From Arthrobacter sp. Soil762 (GTDB lineage: Bacteria > Actinomycetota > Actinomycetes > Actinomycetales > Micrococcaceae), in the NCBI RefSeq assembly GCF_001428335.1, contig NZ_LMSG01000002.1, forward strand, positions 127,867-180,662: a stretch of 52,796 nucleotides of DNA. Reading direction: 5' to 3'. The notes beneath the pieces are model-generated. The model searched no databases and had not been told where the DNA came from. It saw only the letters and a program-made list of their open reading frames with translations. Below are positions 16,641-25,295 of the stretch, piece by piece; position 1 is the stretch's first letter; each line of letters opens with the position of its first letter. The translations under genes were made by a program, and so were the position numbers.

Positions 16641-17648
16641 CTACTTCAGTTCGGCGAGGACTTTCGCGACGATTTTTTCGACGGTGAGTCCGTAGCGGTC
16701 GTGGAGGGTGGGCAGGGCGCCGGCGTCGAGGAACTCATCCGGCAGCGCCACCGGCACTACCCTCTTGCCGAGCCCCACGGTGACGACGGCGGAGGCGACG
16801 GTCTCGAAGAGGCCGCCGGTCACGCTGTGGTTTTCCAGGGTCACGGCGAGGCGATCGGTGTTGATTTCGGCCAGGACGGTGGCGGCGTCGAACGGTTTGA
16901 TGGTGGGTGTGTGGACGACGGCGACGTCCACGTTGTGTGCCGCGAGGGCTTTCGCTGCCTGCAGGGCGCGCATGGTCATCAGCCCGGAGGAGATGAAGAC
17001 AACGTCGTTGCCGCCGCGCAAAACCTTGGCTTTGCCGAGCTCGAAGGTGTAGTCGTATTCGTCCAGGACCGTGGGCACGTTGCCGCGGAGCAGGCGCAGG
17101 TAGGTGGGTCCGTCGCTGGCGGCGAGTTGGGGGACGGCCTGTTCGATGTCGATCGAGTCGCAGGGGTCCACGATCGTCAGGTTGGGCATGCCGCGGAAGA
17201 TGGCCATGTCCTCGGTGGCCTGGTGGCTGGGTCCGTAGCCGGTGGTAAGGCCCGGGAGCCCCCCGACGATGTTGACGTTCAGGTTGGGTTCGGCGCTGTC
17301 GAGGCAGAGGAAATCGTAGGCGCGGCGTGCGGCGAACACGGAGTACGTGGACGCGAACGGGATCAGGCCCGTCTCGGCTAGGCCCGCGGCGGCACCGAAG
17401 AGCAGCTGTTCGGCCATTCCCATTTGGAAGAACCGTTCGGGGTAGGCCTGGGCGAAGATGTGCATGTCGGTGTATTTGCCGAGGTCCGCGGTAAGGCCCA
17501 CAATTTTGTCGTTCTCCTGCGCGGCTTTGACGAGCGCATGCCCGAAAGGTGCGGAGGCAGTTTTCTGGCCGGGGTCGGCGAAGGACGCGATCATTGCCGA
17601 CGTCTTCAGCTTGGGGGCAGCGCCTGTGGTGGCGGTGGCGGTGCTCAT
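16641..17648 (-). CDS. transketolase, C-terminal (PYR + transketolase-C) subunit
   Basis: A 335-residue protein covering the pyrimidine-binding and C-terminal domains of transketolase. GMAEQLLFGAAAGLAETGLIPFASTYSVFAARRAYD contains the glutamate that activates thiamine diphosphate; YGPSHQATEDMAIFRGMPN and TYLRLLRG are standard. The gene starts (ATG 17648, AAGGA in front) four bases inside the end of the N-terminal subunit gene. Split transketolases often serve one dedicated pathway rather than the pentose phosphate cycle, and this pair belongs to the operator-linked sugar regulon here. The donor and acceptor sugars are unknown. Confidence 0.92.
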   Translation of the reverse strand: MSTATATTGAAPKLKTSAMIASFADPGQKTASAPFGHALVKAAQENDKIVGLTADLGKYTDMHIFAQAYPERFFQMGMAEQLLFGAAAGLAETGLIPFASTYSVFAARRAYDFLCLDSAEPNLNVNIVGGLPGLTTGYGPSHQATEDMAIFRGMPNLTIVDPCDSIDIEQAVPQLAASDGPTYLRLLRGNVPTVLDEYDYTFELGKAKVLRGGNDVVFISSGLMTMRALQAAKALAAHNVDVAVVHTPTIKPFDAATVLAEINTDRLAVTLENHSVTGGLFETVASAVVTVGLGKRVVPVALPDEFLDAGALPTLHDRYGLTVEKIVAKVLAELK

Positions 17649-18562
17649 CGGGCGTCCTTTCCTTCGTATCCTGCAGTCAGCTGTTCGCGGCAGGTCTGCC
17701 ATTCGTGTTCTTCGATGCGCATAAAGTGCGCCTTTTCGCGCTCCTCCAGCAGCGGGACGCCGCGGCCCACCTTCGTGTCACAAAGGATCACGGAGGGACG
17801 TCCGACGGCAGCGGCCTGGGCGGCTGCGTTGTCGAACGCTGCGAGCAGCGAGCCGACGTCGTTCCCGTCCACACGCTGGGTGTACCAGCCGAATGCTTCC
17901 CATTTTTCGGTCACGGGCTCGGTGCGGAGGACTGTGTCGGTTTTGCCGTCGGCCTGCAGGGCGTTGATGTCCACCATGGCGGTGAGGTTCCCGAGCTGGT
18001 GGTGGTGGGCGCCCATGGCGGCCTCCCAGGTGGAGCCTTCGTCGAGTTCGCCGTCGGAGAGGAAGTTGTAGACCCTGGCGTTGGAGTCCTGGTAGCGCAG
18101 GCCCAGGGCCATGCCGACGGCGATGGGCAGGCCGTGGCCCAGGGATCCGCCGGAGATTTCCATGCCGGGGGTGTAGGTGGACATTCCGGACATCGGCAGC
18201 CGGGAGTCGTCCGAGCCGTATGTTTCGAGTTCGGCTACGGGGATGGTGCCGGCTTCGGCCAATGCCGCGTAGTGCCCGATCGCATAATGCCCGGTGGAGA
18301 GCAGGAACCGGTCCCGGGCGTCCCATTCCGGGTCATCGGCGCGGAAGCGGAGCTGGTCGGAGTACGCGGTGGCCAGCATGTCTGCCGCGCCGAGGGCCTG
18401 GCCCACATAGCCCTGGCCCTGCACCTCGCCCATGTTCAAAGCGTGATGCCGGATCCGGTACGCAGCGGCGCCGACGCGCTCAAGGCGTTCCGCAGCCGTT
18501 TCCTGGATCATGCGTTCCTTCTGGGGGAGTTCGTGTGAGTGCAGTTCCTGAGTCGCAGTCAT
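17645..18562 (-). CDS. transketolase, N-terminal (TPP-binding) subunit
   Basis: A 305-residue protein matching the thiamine-diphosphate-binding half of transketolase: RDRFLLSTGHYAIGHYA, GSLGHGLPIAVGMALG, then the metal/TPP motif SDGELDEGSTWEAAMGAHHHQLGNLTAMVDIN. The usual GDGE is SDGE, as is common in these split forms. It should form an alpha2-beta2 enzyme with the product of 16641-17648. Its start overlaps the stop of the transporter gene upstream by three bases, so all three genes form one tight operon. Confidence 0.92.
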   Translation of the reverse strand: MTATQELHSHELPQKERMIQETAAERLERVGAAAYRIRHHALNMGEVQGQGYVGQALGAADMLATAYSDQLRFRADDPEWDARDRFLLSTGHYAIGHYAALAEAGTIPVAELETYGSDDSRLPMSGMSTYTPGMEISGGSLGHGLPIAVGMALGLRYQDSNARVYNFLSDGELDEGSTWEAAMGAHHHQLGNLTAMVDINALQADGKTDTVLRTEPVTEKWEAFGWYTQRVDGNDVGSLLAAFDNAAAQAAAVGRPSVILCDTKVGRGVPLLEEREKAHFMRIEEHEWQTCREQLTAGYEGKDAR

Positions 18563-19899
18563 CAGACGCTCACTGACTGCGGCGTGCTTTTGGTGGCCTC
18601 ATCTGCCAGCTGCCGTTCGCGCTTGCCCCAGGTCTCCCGGGTGACAAGGGCCGCCCACAGGCCGATGGCTGCGTAGAAGCTGAAGAGGACGGCAGGACCC
18701 ATCCAGCCCAGGGAAACGAACAGGAGCGTGGTGACAAAGGGCGTGAATCCCGAGACCATGGCGGAGATCTGGTAGGCCAGCGAGGCGCCGGAGGAGCGGG
18801 TCTTGGCCTGGAACAGTTCGGGGAACCATGGGCCCTGGGCGCCGGCAAGGGAGTTCTGGCAGACGGCGTAGGAGATCACAATGGTGGCGATCACGAAGAT
18901 GAACATTCCGGTGTTCACCAGCAGGAACATGGGGATGCCGAACAGCACGGCGAAGGCTGTGGACCAGATGTACAGGGGGCGGCGGCCGATCCTGTCCGTG
19001 AGCCTTGCCCAGGCCATGGTGGCAAAGATGCCGATGAAAGACGCGATGCAGAGTGCCACGAGGGTCTGGGTCTTGTCTGCCAACTGCTGGGTGTGCAGGT
19101 AGGAAATCATGTAGGTGATGGAAACGGCGTACCCGGCGGTCTCGGCAATGCGGAGGCCGATGCCCCGGACGATGCTGCGCCAGTCCGTCTTGATGACCTC
19201 GATGATCGGGGACTTGACGATGGAGCCGCTCTCCTTGACCTCGTCGAAGACTGGTGATTCCGGGACCTTCGAACGGATGATCAGGCCGACGGCCACCAGC
19301 ACAATGCTGGCCAGGAACGGGACGCGCCAGGCGAGTTCGCCGCCCAGGTTCACGCTGACCAGGAAGACAAGGTTCGCCAGGAGCAGGCCCACGGGGAAGC
19401 CGGCCTGGACGATGCCGGTGTACTTGCCCTTGGACTTCCAGGGCGCGTGCTCGTAGCTCATCAGGATGGCGCCGCCCCATTCAGCGCCGAAGGCCAGGCC
19501 CTGGACCACGCGGACGAAGACCAGCAGGGCTGGGGCCAGCAGGCCAACCTGCTCGTAGGTGGGCAGGAGCCCGATGAGGAACGTGGCCACACCCATGAGG
19601 ATCAGGGAGGCCACCAGGACAGGTTTGCGGCCCACCTTGTCGCCAAGGTGCCCGCCGATGATGCCGCCGATCGGGCGGGCGGCGAAACCGACGCCAAGCG
19701 TGGCGAAGGCTGCCAGCGTGCCCGTCACCGGGTCGCCGGTGGGGAAGAACGCCGCGCCGAAGTACAGTGCAGCCGCGGTGCCGAAGCCGATGAAGTCATA
19801 CGTCTCGATGACGGCGCCAACGCCGGACCCGATTGCGACGCGCTTTGCGTCCTTTGTGCCATGCACGTGGCCGCGCATTTTCAGAGCTTCATTGCTCAT
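18562..19899 (-). CDS. MHS-family major facilitator transporter
   Basis: A 445-residue twelve-helix transporter of the metabolite:H+ symporter group (ShiA, KgtP and ProP relatives). Seen motifs are GAVIETYDFIGFGTAAALYFGAAFF near the N-terminus, GGHLGDKVGRKP in the helix 2-3 loop, VVQGLAFGAEWGGAILMSYEHAP and ARLTDRIGRRPLYIW. MHS carriers usually move small acids or polar osmolytes. First in the operon with the split transketolase, it probably imports the substrate. The ATG at 19899 has GGGA at suitable spacing. One regulon operator lies about 50 bases upstream. Confidence 0.9.
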   Translation of the reverse strand: MSNEALKMRGHVHGTKDAKRVAIGSGVGAVIETYDFIGFGTAAALYFGAAFFPTGDPVTGTLAAFATLGVGFAARPIGGIIGGHLGDKVGRKPVLVASLILMGVATFLIGLLPTYEQVGLLAPALLVFVRVVQGLAFGAEWGGAILMSYEHAPWKSKGKYTGIVQAGFPVGLLLANLVFLVSVNLGGELAWRVPFLASIVLVAVGLIIRSKVPESPVFDEVKESGSIVKSPIIEVIKTDWRSIVRGIGLRIAETAGYAVSITYMISYLHTQQLADKTQTLVALCIASFIGIFATMAWARLTDRIGRRPLYIWSTAFAVLFGIPMFLLVNTGMFIFVIATIVISYAVCQNSLAGAQGPWFPELFQAKTRSSGASLAYQISAMVSGFTPFVTTLLFVSLGWMGPAVLFSFYAAIGLWAALVTRETWGKRERQLADEATKSTPQSVSV

Positions 19900-19946
19900 A
19901 GCTGTTTTCCCTTTCGAAGAGCAGGAACGCTTCCGCGCCACCGCTG

Positions 19947-20034
19947 TCGACTGTTAACAAATGATATGCCAGTGTGACCCGGGTCATGCTTCATTGTCAA
20001 CAGTCAATGTTGGAGGTTGACTGTTGACAATGAA
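19947..20034. promoter_or_regulatory. three GntR operators with an 18-bp perfect inverted repeat
   Basis: The divergent spacer holds TCGACTGTTAACA (19947-19959), the reverse complement of TTGACTGTTGACA (19995-20007) and TTGACTGTTGACA (20017-20029). The last two lie in arms that are perfect 18-base reverse complements, 19990-20007 and 20017-20034, with a 9-base spacer. TTGACA within the right arm (20024-20029) could be a -35 element of the isomerase operon, so a bound repressor would cover the promoter. The left copy sits about 50 bases before the transporter gene. Confidence 0.8.
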
Positions 20035-20086
20035 TTAATTTACAGTGATTCACATCACCACCCGCTCGTTCAGAGGATCAACGACG

Positions 20087-20911
20087 ATGTTCAACTCACG
20101 ACTCGGCTGCTCGTCCATCAGCTTCAGGCATCAGGACCTGCGGGCCGCCCTGCGTACCATCAGCGGCCTGGGCTTCGAAGAGATCGACCTCGGCGCCCTC
20201 CCGGGGGTGTGCGACCACGTCCCGTACAACCTCGATGACGCGGCCGTCACCGCTGTGACTGCGGAAGTTGCCGCTTCCGGGCTGCGGGTCCGTTCCGTCA
20301 ACGGAGATATCGGCGACCTCAACGCAGTGCTCGACGCCCGCCAGCATGCTGCCCGCGAACGGCACCTGGAGGCGCTGCTCACCCTCACGGCCAACACCGG
20401 CGCGAAAGCGCTGGTCCTCCCCTGCGGAGCGCTGAGCCACGAACCGGTCCGGAGCCTTGACGAGGACCTGGACGAAATTGCGGCCCAACTCATCCACGCC
20501 GGGCAGCGTGCAGCGGAGTTCGGCGTCGAACTCTGGACCGAATCCCTCCACTTCCTGCGGTTCTGCTGGAACCTTGAACGCGCGGAACTGCTTGCCCGGC
20601 GGCTGGCGGGTACCGGCGTCGGAATTGTCATGGACTTCAGCCACATCGTCGCCGCCGGCGAAGATCCGCTGGAGTACCTCGAACGCCACCAGGGCCGGAT
20701 TTCCCACGTCCATCTCCGTGATGCGGTGCCGGGCAACATCAACCTCAGCATCGGCAACGGCAACGCGGACTTCGCCGCGGGGCTGCGTGCGCTGGCGGCC
20801 GGCGGCTACACGGGCCATTTCTCCCTCGAGCTCGAAACCCGCGACGTCACGCACGACGAACGTCCCGCTGTCGCCGCCAAAGCGGCCAGCTACATCACCG
20901 ACCTTCTCTGA
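20087..20911 (+). CDS. TIM-barrel sugar phosphate isomerase/epimerase
   Basis: A 274-residue AP-endonuclease-2-type barrel. Metal-binding positions are visible in order: WTESLHF (Glu), VMDFSHIV (Asp, His), HVHLRDA (His) and LELETRD (Glu). The family includes EryC tetrulose-phosphate racemase, hydroxypyruvate isomerase and ketose 3-epimerases. As first gene of the operon with an SDR, a DhaK-type kinase and an RpiB-like isomerase, a ketose or ketose-phosphate epimerase is the natural role. The ATG at 20087 has GAGGA upstream. Exact substrate unknown. Confidence 0.85.
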   Translation: MFNSRLGCSSISFRHQDLRAALRTISGLGFEEIDLGALPGVCDHVPYNLDDAAVTAVTAEVAASGLRVRSVNGDIGDLNAVLDARQHAARERHLEALLTLTANTGAKALVLPCGALSHEPVRSLDEDLDEIAAQLIHAGQRAAEFGVELWTESLHFLRFCWNLERAELLARRLAGTGVGIVMDFSHIVAAGEDPLEYLERHQGRISHVHLRDAVPGNINLSIGNGNADFAAGLRALAAGGYTGHFSLELETRDVTHDERPAVAAKAASYITDLL

Positions 20912-20913
20912 CC

Positions 20914-20973
20914 ATCGATTGCTCCGTAGACGCCCTTTGGGACCCTCAAAACGGCGCTTATGGAGCAATCGAT
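20914..20973. repeat. intercistronic palindromic element, family E
   Basis: ATCGATTGCTCC (20914-20925) and GGAGCAATCGAT (20962-20973) are perfect reverse complements; pairing continues inward for about nine more bases with three mismatches. It lies just after the isomerase stop and before the SDR. No T-run follows, so it is more likely an mRNA stability or processing hairpin than a full terminator. Confidence 0.65.
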
Positions 20974-21009
20974 TCCACCAACAGGCACATCACCCACCCA
21001 AGGAGCATC

Positions 21010-21786
21010 ATGACCACCACCATCCAACGCACCGCCGTCCTCACCGGGGCAACCTCGGACCGCGGCATCGGCATCACCACCGCCCGCCGCTACGCCAGCC
21101 AAGGCTGGGCGGTGGTGATCCTGGACCTCGACGGCGAGAAGTCCGCCAAGGTCGCCGCCGACATCGGCAACGAGTTCAACGTGCCTGCCTTCGGCCACGA
21201 GATCGACGTCGCCAACGAAGGCTCCGTCAACACCGCCTACGCAGCAGTCAAGGCGGAGATTACTGCTGGCATCCTGCCCCCGGTCGGAGCCCTCGCCAAC
21301 ATCGCCGGCATCACCTCCCCGGTCCCGTTCCTGGAGACCACGCTGGACCTCTGGCACAAGGTGATGGATGTCAACGCCACCGGAACCTACCTGGTCACCA
21401 AGGCGTTCCTGCCGGACATGATCGCCAACGGCTGGGGCCGGATCGTCAACATGTCCTCGGTCTCCGCACAGCGCGGCGGCGGCGTGTTCGGCAAGGTCCC
21501 CTACTCAGCAGCCAAGGCCGCGATCCTGGGCCTCACCAAGGCGTTGGCCCGGGAAATCGGCGCCACCGGCGTCACCGTTAACGCCATCACTCCCGGCGCC
21601 GTGGACACCAACATCCGCGTGGGCAGCACGGACGAGCAGGAAGCCGCCATCAACGCCGGCATTCCGCTGGGCCGTAACGCCACCACCGAAGAGATCGCGG
21701 CCGTCATCACGTTCCTGTCCTCCGAGGAATCCGCGTACCTCACCGGAACCACCATCGACATCAACGGCGGAAGCCACATCCACTAA
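21010..21786 (+). CDS. short-chain dehydrogenase/reductase
   Basis: A 258-residue classical SDR. TGATSDRGIG near the N-terminus binds NAD(P); D in VVILDLDG suggests NAD preference. NIAGI, NMSSVSA (catalytic Ser) and YSAAKAA with Y165 and K169 complete the active site. In the operon it precedes a DhaK-DhaL kinase and an RpiB-like isomerase, the same order of functions as D-threitol dehydrogenase, D-erythrulose kinase and D-erythrulose-4-phosphate isomerase described in mycobacteria. Polyol oxidation to a ketose is therefore the best guess. AAGGAG precedes the ATG. Confidence 0.9.
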   Translation: MTTTIQRTAVLTGATSDRGIGITTARRYASQGWAVVILDLDGEKSAKVAADIGNEFNVPAFGHEIDVANEGSVNTAYAAVKAEITAGILPPVGALANIAGITSPVPFLETTLDLWHKVMDVNATGTYLVTKAFLPDMIANGWGRIVNMSSVSAQRGGGVFGKVPYSAAKAAILGLTKALAREIGATGVTVNAITPGAVDTNIRVGSTDEQEAAINAGIPLGRNATTEEIAAVITFLSSEESAYLTGTTIDINGGSHIH

Positions 21787-21830
21787 CAGCGCTCCACCCA
21801 GAAGACTAAGTCCACGTCAGAGAGCCCACT

Positions 21831-23609
21831 ATGACCAAGATTTTCAACAATCCCTCCGAATTCGCAGAAGAGGCCCTTGCCGGATTCTGCGACGTCCATT
21901 CCGGGCTGGTTCGCCAGGTCCCCGGCGGCGCCGTGCGGCGCCACCGCCCCGCCTCGCCCAAGGTGGCGGTCCTCGCCGGCGGCGGTTCCGGACACTACCC
22001 GGCGTTCGCCGGGCTGATCGGCACCGGACTGGCCGACGGCGCCGTGGTGGGCAACATCTTCACGTCGCCTTCGGCGCAGCAGGCCTACGCCGTGGCCAAG
22101 TCCGCTGATTCGGGCGCCGGCGTTGTCTTCACCTACGGCAACTACGCCGGGGACGTGATGAACTTCGGCATGGCCAGCGAACGCCTCGCCGCCGAAGGGA
22201 TCCAGGTTGAAAACGTCCTGGTCACGGACGACATCGCCAGCGCGCCGCCGTCGGAATCCGACAAACGCCGCGGCATCGCCGGTGACTTCACGGTTTTCAA
22301 GATCATGGGCGCCGCAGCTGAAGCGGGCGCTGACCTGGCCGACGTCGTCCGCCTGGGCCGGAAGGCCAACAGCCTGACGCGGACCATCGGCAGTGCTTTC
22401 CATGGCTGCACGTTCCCCGGCGCCGACACGCCGCTGTTTACGCTCCAGGACAAGCAGATGGGCCTCGGCCTGGGAATCCACGGCGAGCCCGGCCTGTTCG
22501 ACACCGATTTGCCGTCCGCCAAGGAACTCGGCCAGGAATTTGTGTCCCGGCTGCTGGCCGAAACCCCGCCCGGTGCCGGTGACCGGCTTGCAGTGATCCT
22601 CAACGGGCTGGGGTCCACAAAGCACGAGGAGCTCTTTGTCCTCTGGCTGACCGTGGCCCCGCTCCTCCGCGACGCCGGCTACACCCTGGTGATGCCCGAG
22701 GTGGGGGAGCTCGTCACCAGCCTCGACATGTCCGGCGTCTCCCTCACCATCACCTGGCTGGACGAGGAGCTGGAACCGCTCTGGACGGCGCCCGCGGAAA
22801 CCCCTGCCTACCGCCGGGGAACTGCCGTCGTCCAGTCAGGGGACGCCTCCGGCCAGGAAACGTCCGACGCCGGGACCGCCGACGTGCCATTCGAGGCCGA
22901 CGCCGACTCCCGCACCTACGCTGTCCAGTGCGTGGCTGCGCTCGAAGCCGTCCGCCGATCGCTGCATGCGGCCGAGTCGCGGCTGGGCGACCTCGATGCC
23001 GTTGCCGGCGACGGCGACCACGGCCGAGGAATGGTCCGCGGGATCGACGCCGCCGCCACAGCAGGTGCCGCGGCGGGTACCCGGGGTGCCGGGGCGGGCT
23101 CGGTCCTGATCGCCGCCGGTGACGCCTGGGCAGACAAGGCCGGCGGCACCTCCGGGGTTCTATGGGGCGCGGGGCTGCGGGCGTTGGGCGAATCGCTGGG
23201 GAACCAGCGGATCCCTGGCGCCGAGGAGCTGGCGGCCGGCATGAGCGCCTTCGCTGCCAGAATCACTGACCTGGGGAAGGCCGGACCGGGCGACAAGACC
23301 ATGGTGGATGCGCTCCTGCCGTTCACGGAAGCCTTCACCCGGCTGGTGCAGGAGGGTGCAGAACCGCGTCAGGCTTGGGCTTCCGCGGCCCATGACGCGG
23401 TGGCTGCGGCCGAGGCCACGGCCGCACTCCGCCCGCTGAAGGGACGGGCGCGGCCACTGGCGGAGAAGAGCCTGGGCACGCCAGACCCCGGAGCCACATC
23501 CCTCGCCATGATTTTCACGGTCATGGGGCCGTTTCTGGCGGATTCTGGCCAGTCCGGCTCCAGCCAATCACCCATCACATCCAACCAGACCGCAAGGGCG
23601 CTTTCATGA
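21831..23609 (+). CDS. dihydroxyacetone/erythrulose kinase, fused DhaK-DhaL
   Basis: A 592-residue ATP-dependent ketose kinase. The DhaK half has VLAGGGSGHYPAFAGLIG and GSAFHGCTFPG, where H191 should hold the substrate carbonyl. The DhaL half carries the Mg-ATP aspartates in AVAGDGDHGRGM near residue 394 and AGGTSGVLWGAGL. It belongs to the group that contains glycerone kinase, D-erythrulose 4-kinase (DerK) and L-erythrulose 1-kinase (LerK). A linker rich in Ser, Gly and Asp joins the halves. The stop overlaps the start of the RpiB-like gene by four bases, indicating one transcript. Confidence 0.92.
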   Translation: MTKIFNNPSEFAEEALAGFCDVHSGLVRQVPGGAVRRHRPASPKVAVLAGGGSGHYPAFAGLIGTGLADGAVVGNIFTSPSAQQAYAVAKSADSGAGVVFTYGNYAGDVMNFGMASERLAAEGIQVENVLVTDDIASAPPSESDKRRGIAGDFTVFKIMGAAAEAGADLADVVRLGRKANSLTRTIGSAFHGCTFPGADTPLFTLQDKQMGLGLGIHGEPGLFDTDLPSAKELGQEFVSRLLAETPPGAGDRLAVILNGLGSTKHEELFVLWLTVAPLLRDAGYTLVMPEVGELVTSLDMSGVSLTITWLDEELEPLWTAPAETPAYRRGTAVVQSGDASGQETSDAGTADVPFEADADSRTYAVQCVAALEAVRRSLHAAESRLGDLDAVAGDGDHGRGMVRGIDAAATAGAAAGTRGAGAGSVLIAAGDAWADKAGGTSGVLWGAGLRALGESLGNQRIPGAEELAAGMSAFAARITDLGKAGPGDKTMVDALLPFTEAFTRLVQEGAEPRQAWASAAHDAVAAAEATAALRPLKGRARPLAEKSLGTPDPGATSLAMIFTVMGPFLADSGQSGSSQSPITSNQTARALS

Positions 23610-24109
23610 CCACGGATCCAGCAACCCCCACAGCAACGCCGGGACTGCGCCTGGTCCTGGGCGCCGATGAGGCCGGCGTCGACTACAAAAACCGCATCCT
23701 GGCCGACCTGCAGGCCGATCCGAGGATCAGTGAAATCATCGACATCGGGGTCAACCGGAGCGACGCACCGGAGGACTTCGTCAGGCCCTACCCGTACGTG
23801 GGCATCGCGGCGGGAGAGCTGATCCGCGACGGGCATGCCGACCGTGCCATTCTGTTCTGCGGCACGGGAATCGGCGTGGCCATAGCCGCCAACAAGGTGG
23901 ACGGAATCCGCGCCACCACGGCCCACGATTCCTTCTCGGTGGAGCGGTCCGTCCTGTCCAACGGCTGCCAGGTCCTCACCATGGGGCAGCGGGTTGTGGG
24001 CGTGGAACTGGCCAGCAGGCTGGCCGGCGAATGGATCGGCTACACATTTGATCCGAGCTCTGCTTCGGCGGACAAGGTCAAGGTGCTCACGGACTTCGAG
24101 GGATGCTGA
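23606..24109 (+). CDS. RpiB/LacAB-family sugar phosphate isomerase
   Basis: A 167-residue RpiB-fold protein: LGADEAGVDYKNRI at the start, PYPYVGIAAGELIRDG, then ILFCGTGIGVAIAANKVDGIRATTAHD with the base cysteine and the GTGIG phosphate loop, and NGCQVLTMGQRVVG. The family includes ribose-5-phosphate isomerase B and the D-erythrulose-4-phosphate isomerase DerI / D-erythrose-4-phosphate isomerase EryI. It is the last gene of the operon, translationally coupled to the kinase. A tetrose-phosphate substrate is inferred from the kinase and the split transketolase. Confidence 0.9.
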   Translation: MTTDPATPTATPGLRLVLGADEAGVDYKNRILADLQADPRISEIIDIGVNRSDAPEDFVRPYPYVGIAAGELIRDGHADRAILFCGTGIGVAIAANKVDGIRATTAHDSFSVERSVLSNGCQVLTMGQRVVGVELASRLAGEWIGYTFDPSSASADKVKVLTDFEGC

Positions 24110-24134
24110 GCCTTCAGGAGCACAGGCCCAGCCC

Positions 24135-24199
24135 GGAGTTTTTGTCCAGATAATGGGGCCATCCCGTGCGTTTCCGGCCATTATCTGGACAAGAACTCC
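24135..24199. repeat. palindromic element, family D, between convergent genes
   Basis: Arms 24135-24156 and 24178-24199 are 22-base reverse complements with one mismatch, around a 21-base loop; the core is TTGTCCAGATAATGG. It sits between the RpiB-like gene and the convergent aldo/keto reductase, where a two-way terminator would be expected, but no T-run follows on either strand. Confidence 0.7.
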
Positions 24200-24212
24200 A
24201 GGAGAGGGGCTC

Positions 24213-25217
24213 CTAGGCTTCGCGCGTGGCGGGGGACTTGGTCTGCGCCGGATCGCGTTCCGCGAGAGGGCCGATGACGTCGTCGATCTTCTTCATGGTC
24301 TCCGGCTCCAGTGTCACGCCAGCCGCGGCCACAGTGTCCGCGAGCTGCCCAGGGCGGGACGCGCCCACGATGGCGGAGGCAACGTTCGGGTTCTGCAGCA
24401 CCCAGGCAACCGCGAGTTGGGGCATGGAGAGCCCTGCTTCCGCTGCGATCGGCTTGAGGTCCTGGACGCCGGCGAGGACGTCGTCACGCATCCAGCGCTC
24501 GATCATCCGGGCGCCGCCCTTGTCATCAGTGGCGCGGCTGCCCGCAGGTGCTGGCTGGCCGGGCAGGTACTTGCCGCTCAGCACGCCCTGCGCCATGGGG
24601 GACCAGACAATCTGGGACATGCCCAGTTCTTCGGACGCCGGCACCACCTCGGACTCAATGACGCGCCACAGCATGGAGTACTGGGGCTGGTTGGAGATCA
24701 GCTGGAAACCCAGTTCCTTGGACAGTTCGTGGCCGTCGCGGAGCTGGTCGGCGGTCCATTCGCTGACGCCGATGTACAGCGCCTTGCCCTGCCTCACAAT
24801 GTCCGCGAACGCCTGCATGGTCTCTTCCAGCGGCGTCTCGAAGTCGTAGCGGTGGGCCTGGTAGAGGTCCACATAGTCCGTCTGGAGCCGGCTGAGTGAG
24901 CCGTTGATCGACTCCATGATGTGCTTGCGGGAGAGTCCCACATCGTTTTTGCCCTTGGGGCCGGTGGGGCCGTAGACCTTGGTGAAGATTTCCAGCGACT
25001 CGCGGCGTTCGCCCTTCAGCGCCTCGCCGAGGACGGTTTCCGCAGCGGTGTTCGCGTAGACATCCGCCGTGTCGAACGTGCTGATGCCGGCGTCGAGCGC
25101 TGCCCGTACGCACTGGGTGGCGACGTCGTTCTCCACCTGCGAGCCGTGCGTCAGCCAGTTGCCGAACGTGATTTCCGAGACTTTAAGGCCGCTGTTTCCG
25201 AGGTATCTGAATTCCAT
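24213..25217 (-). CDS. aldo/keto reductase (KCNAB/YghZ-like)
   Basis: A 334-residue TIM-barrel NADPH-dependent reductase. Catalytic residues are visible: D and Y in FDTADVYANTAAE, K in LEIFTKVYGP and H in DLYQAHRYDFETP. The C-terminal NADP-binding part has IVGASRPGQLADTVAA. It resembles the voltage-gated K+ channel beta-subunit-like reductases that detoxify methylglyoxal and other aldehydes. The ATG at 25217 (MEFRYLG) is taken; a GTG nine bases upstream has no better ribosome site. Same direction as a second, distant reductase ending 78 bases upstream of it. Confidence 0.9.
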   Translation of the reverse strand: MEFRYLGNSGLKVSEITFGNWLTHGSQVENDVATQCVRAALDAGISTFDTADVYANTAAETVLGEALKGERRESLEIFTKVYGPTGPKGKNDVGLSRKHIMESINGSLSRLQTDYVDLYQAHRYDFETPLEETMQAFADIVRQGKALYIGVSEWTADQLRDGHELSKELGFQLISNQPQYSMLWRVIESEVVPASEELGMSQIVWSPMAQGVLSGKYLPGQPAPAGSRATDDKGGARMIERWMRDDVLAGVQDLKPIAAEAGLSMPQLAVAWVLQNPNVASAIVGASRPGQLADTVAAAGVTLEPETMKKIDDVIGPLAERDPAQTKSPATREA

Positions 25218-25295
25218 GGTTTCCACGCTAGCGGAGATAGTTATTGAGGGAAAGGGCTTTCCGCAACGTACGACGGCGGTGCGGCGGCCCCGCGA

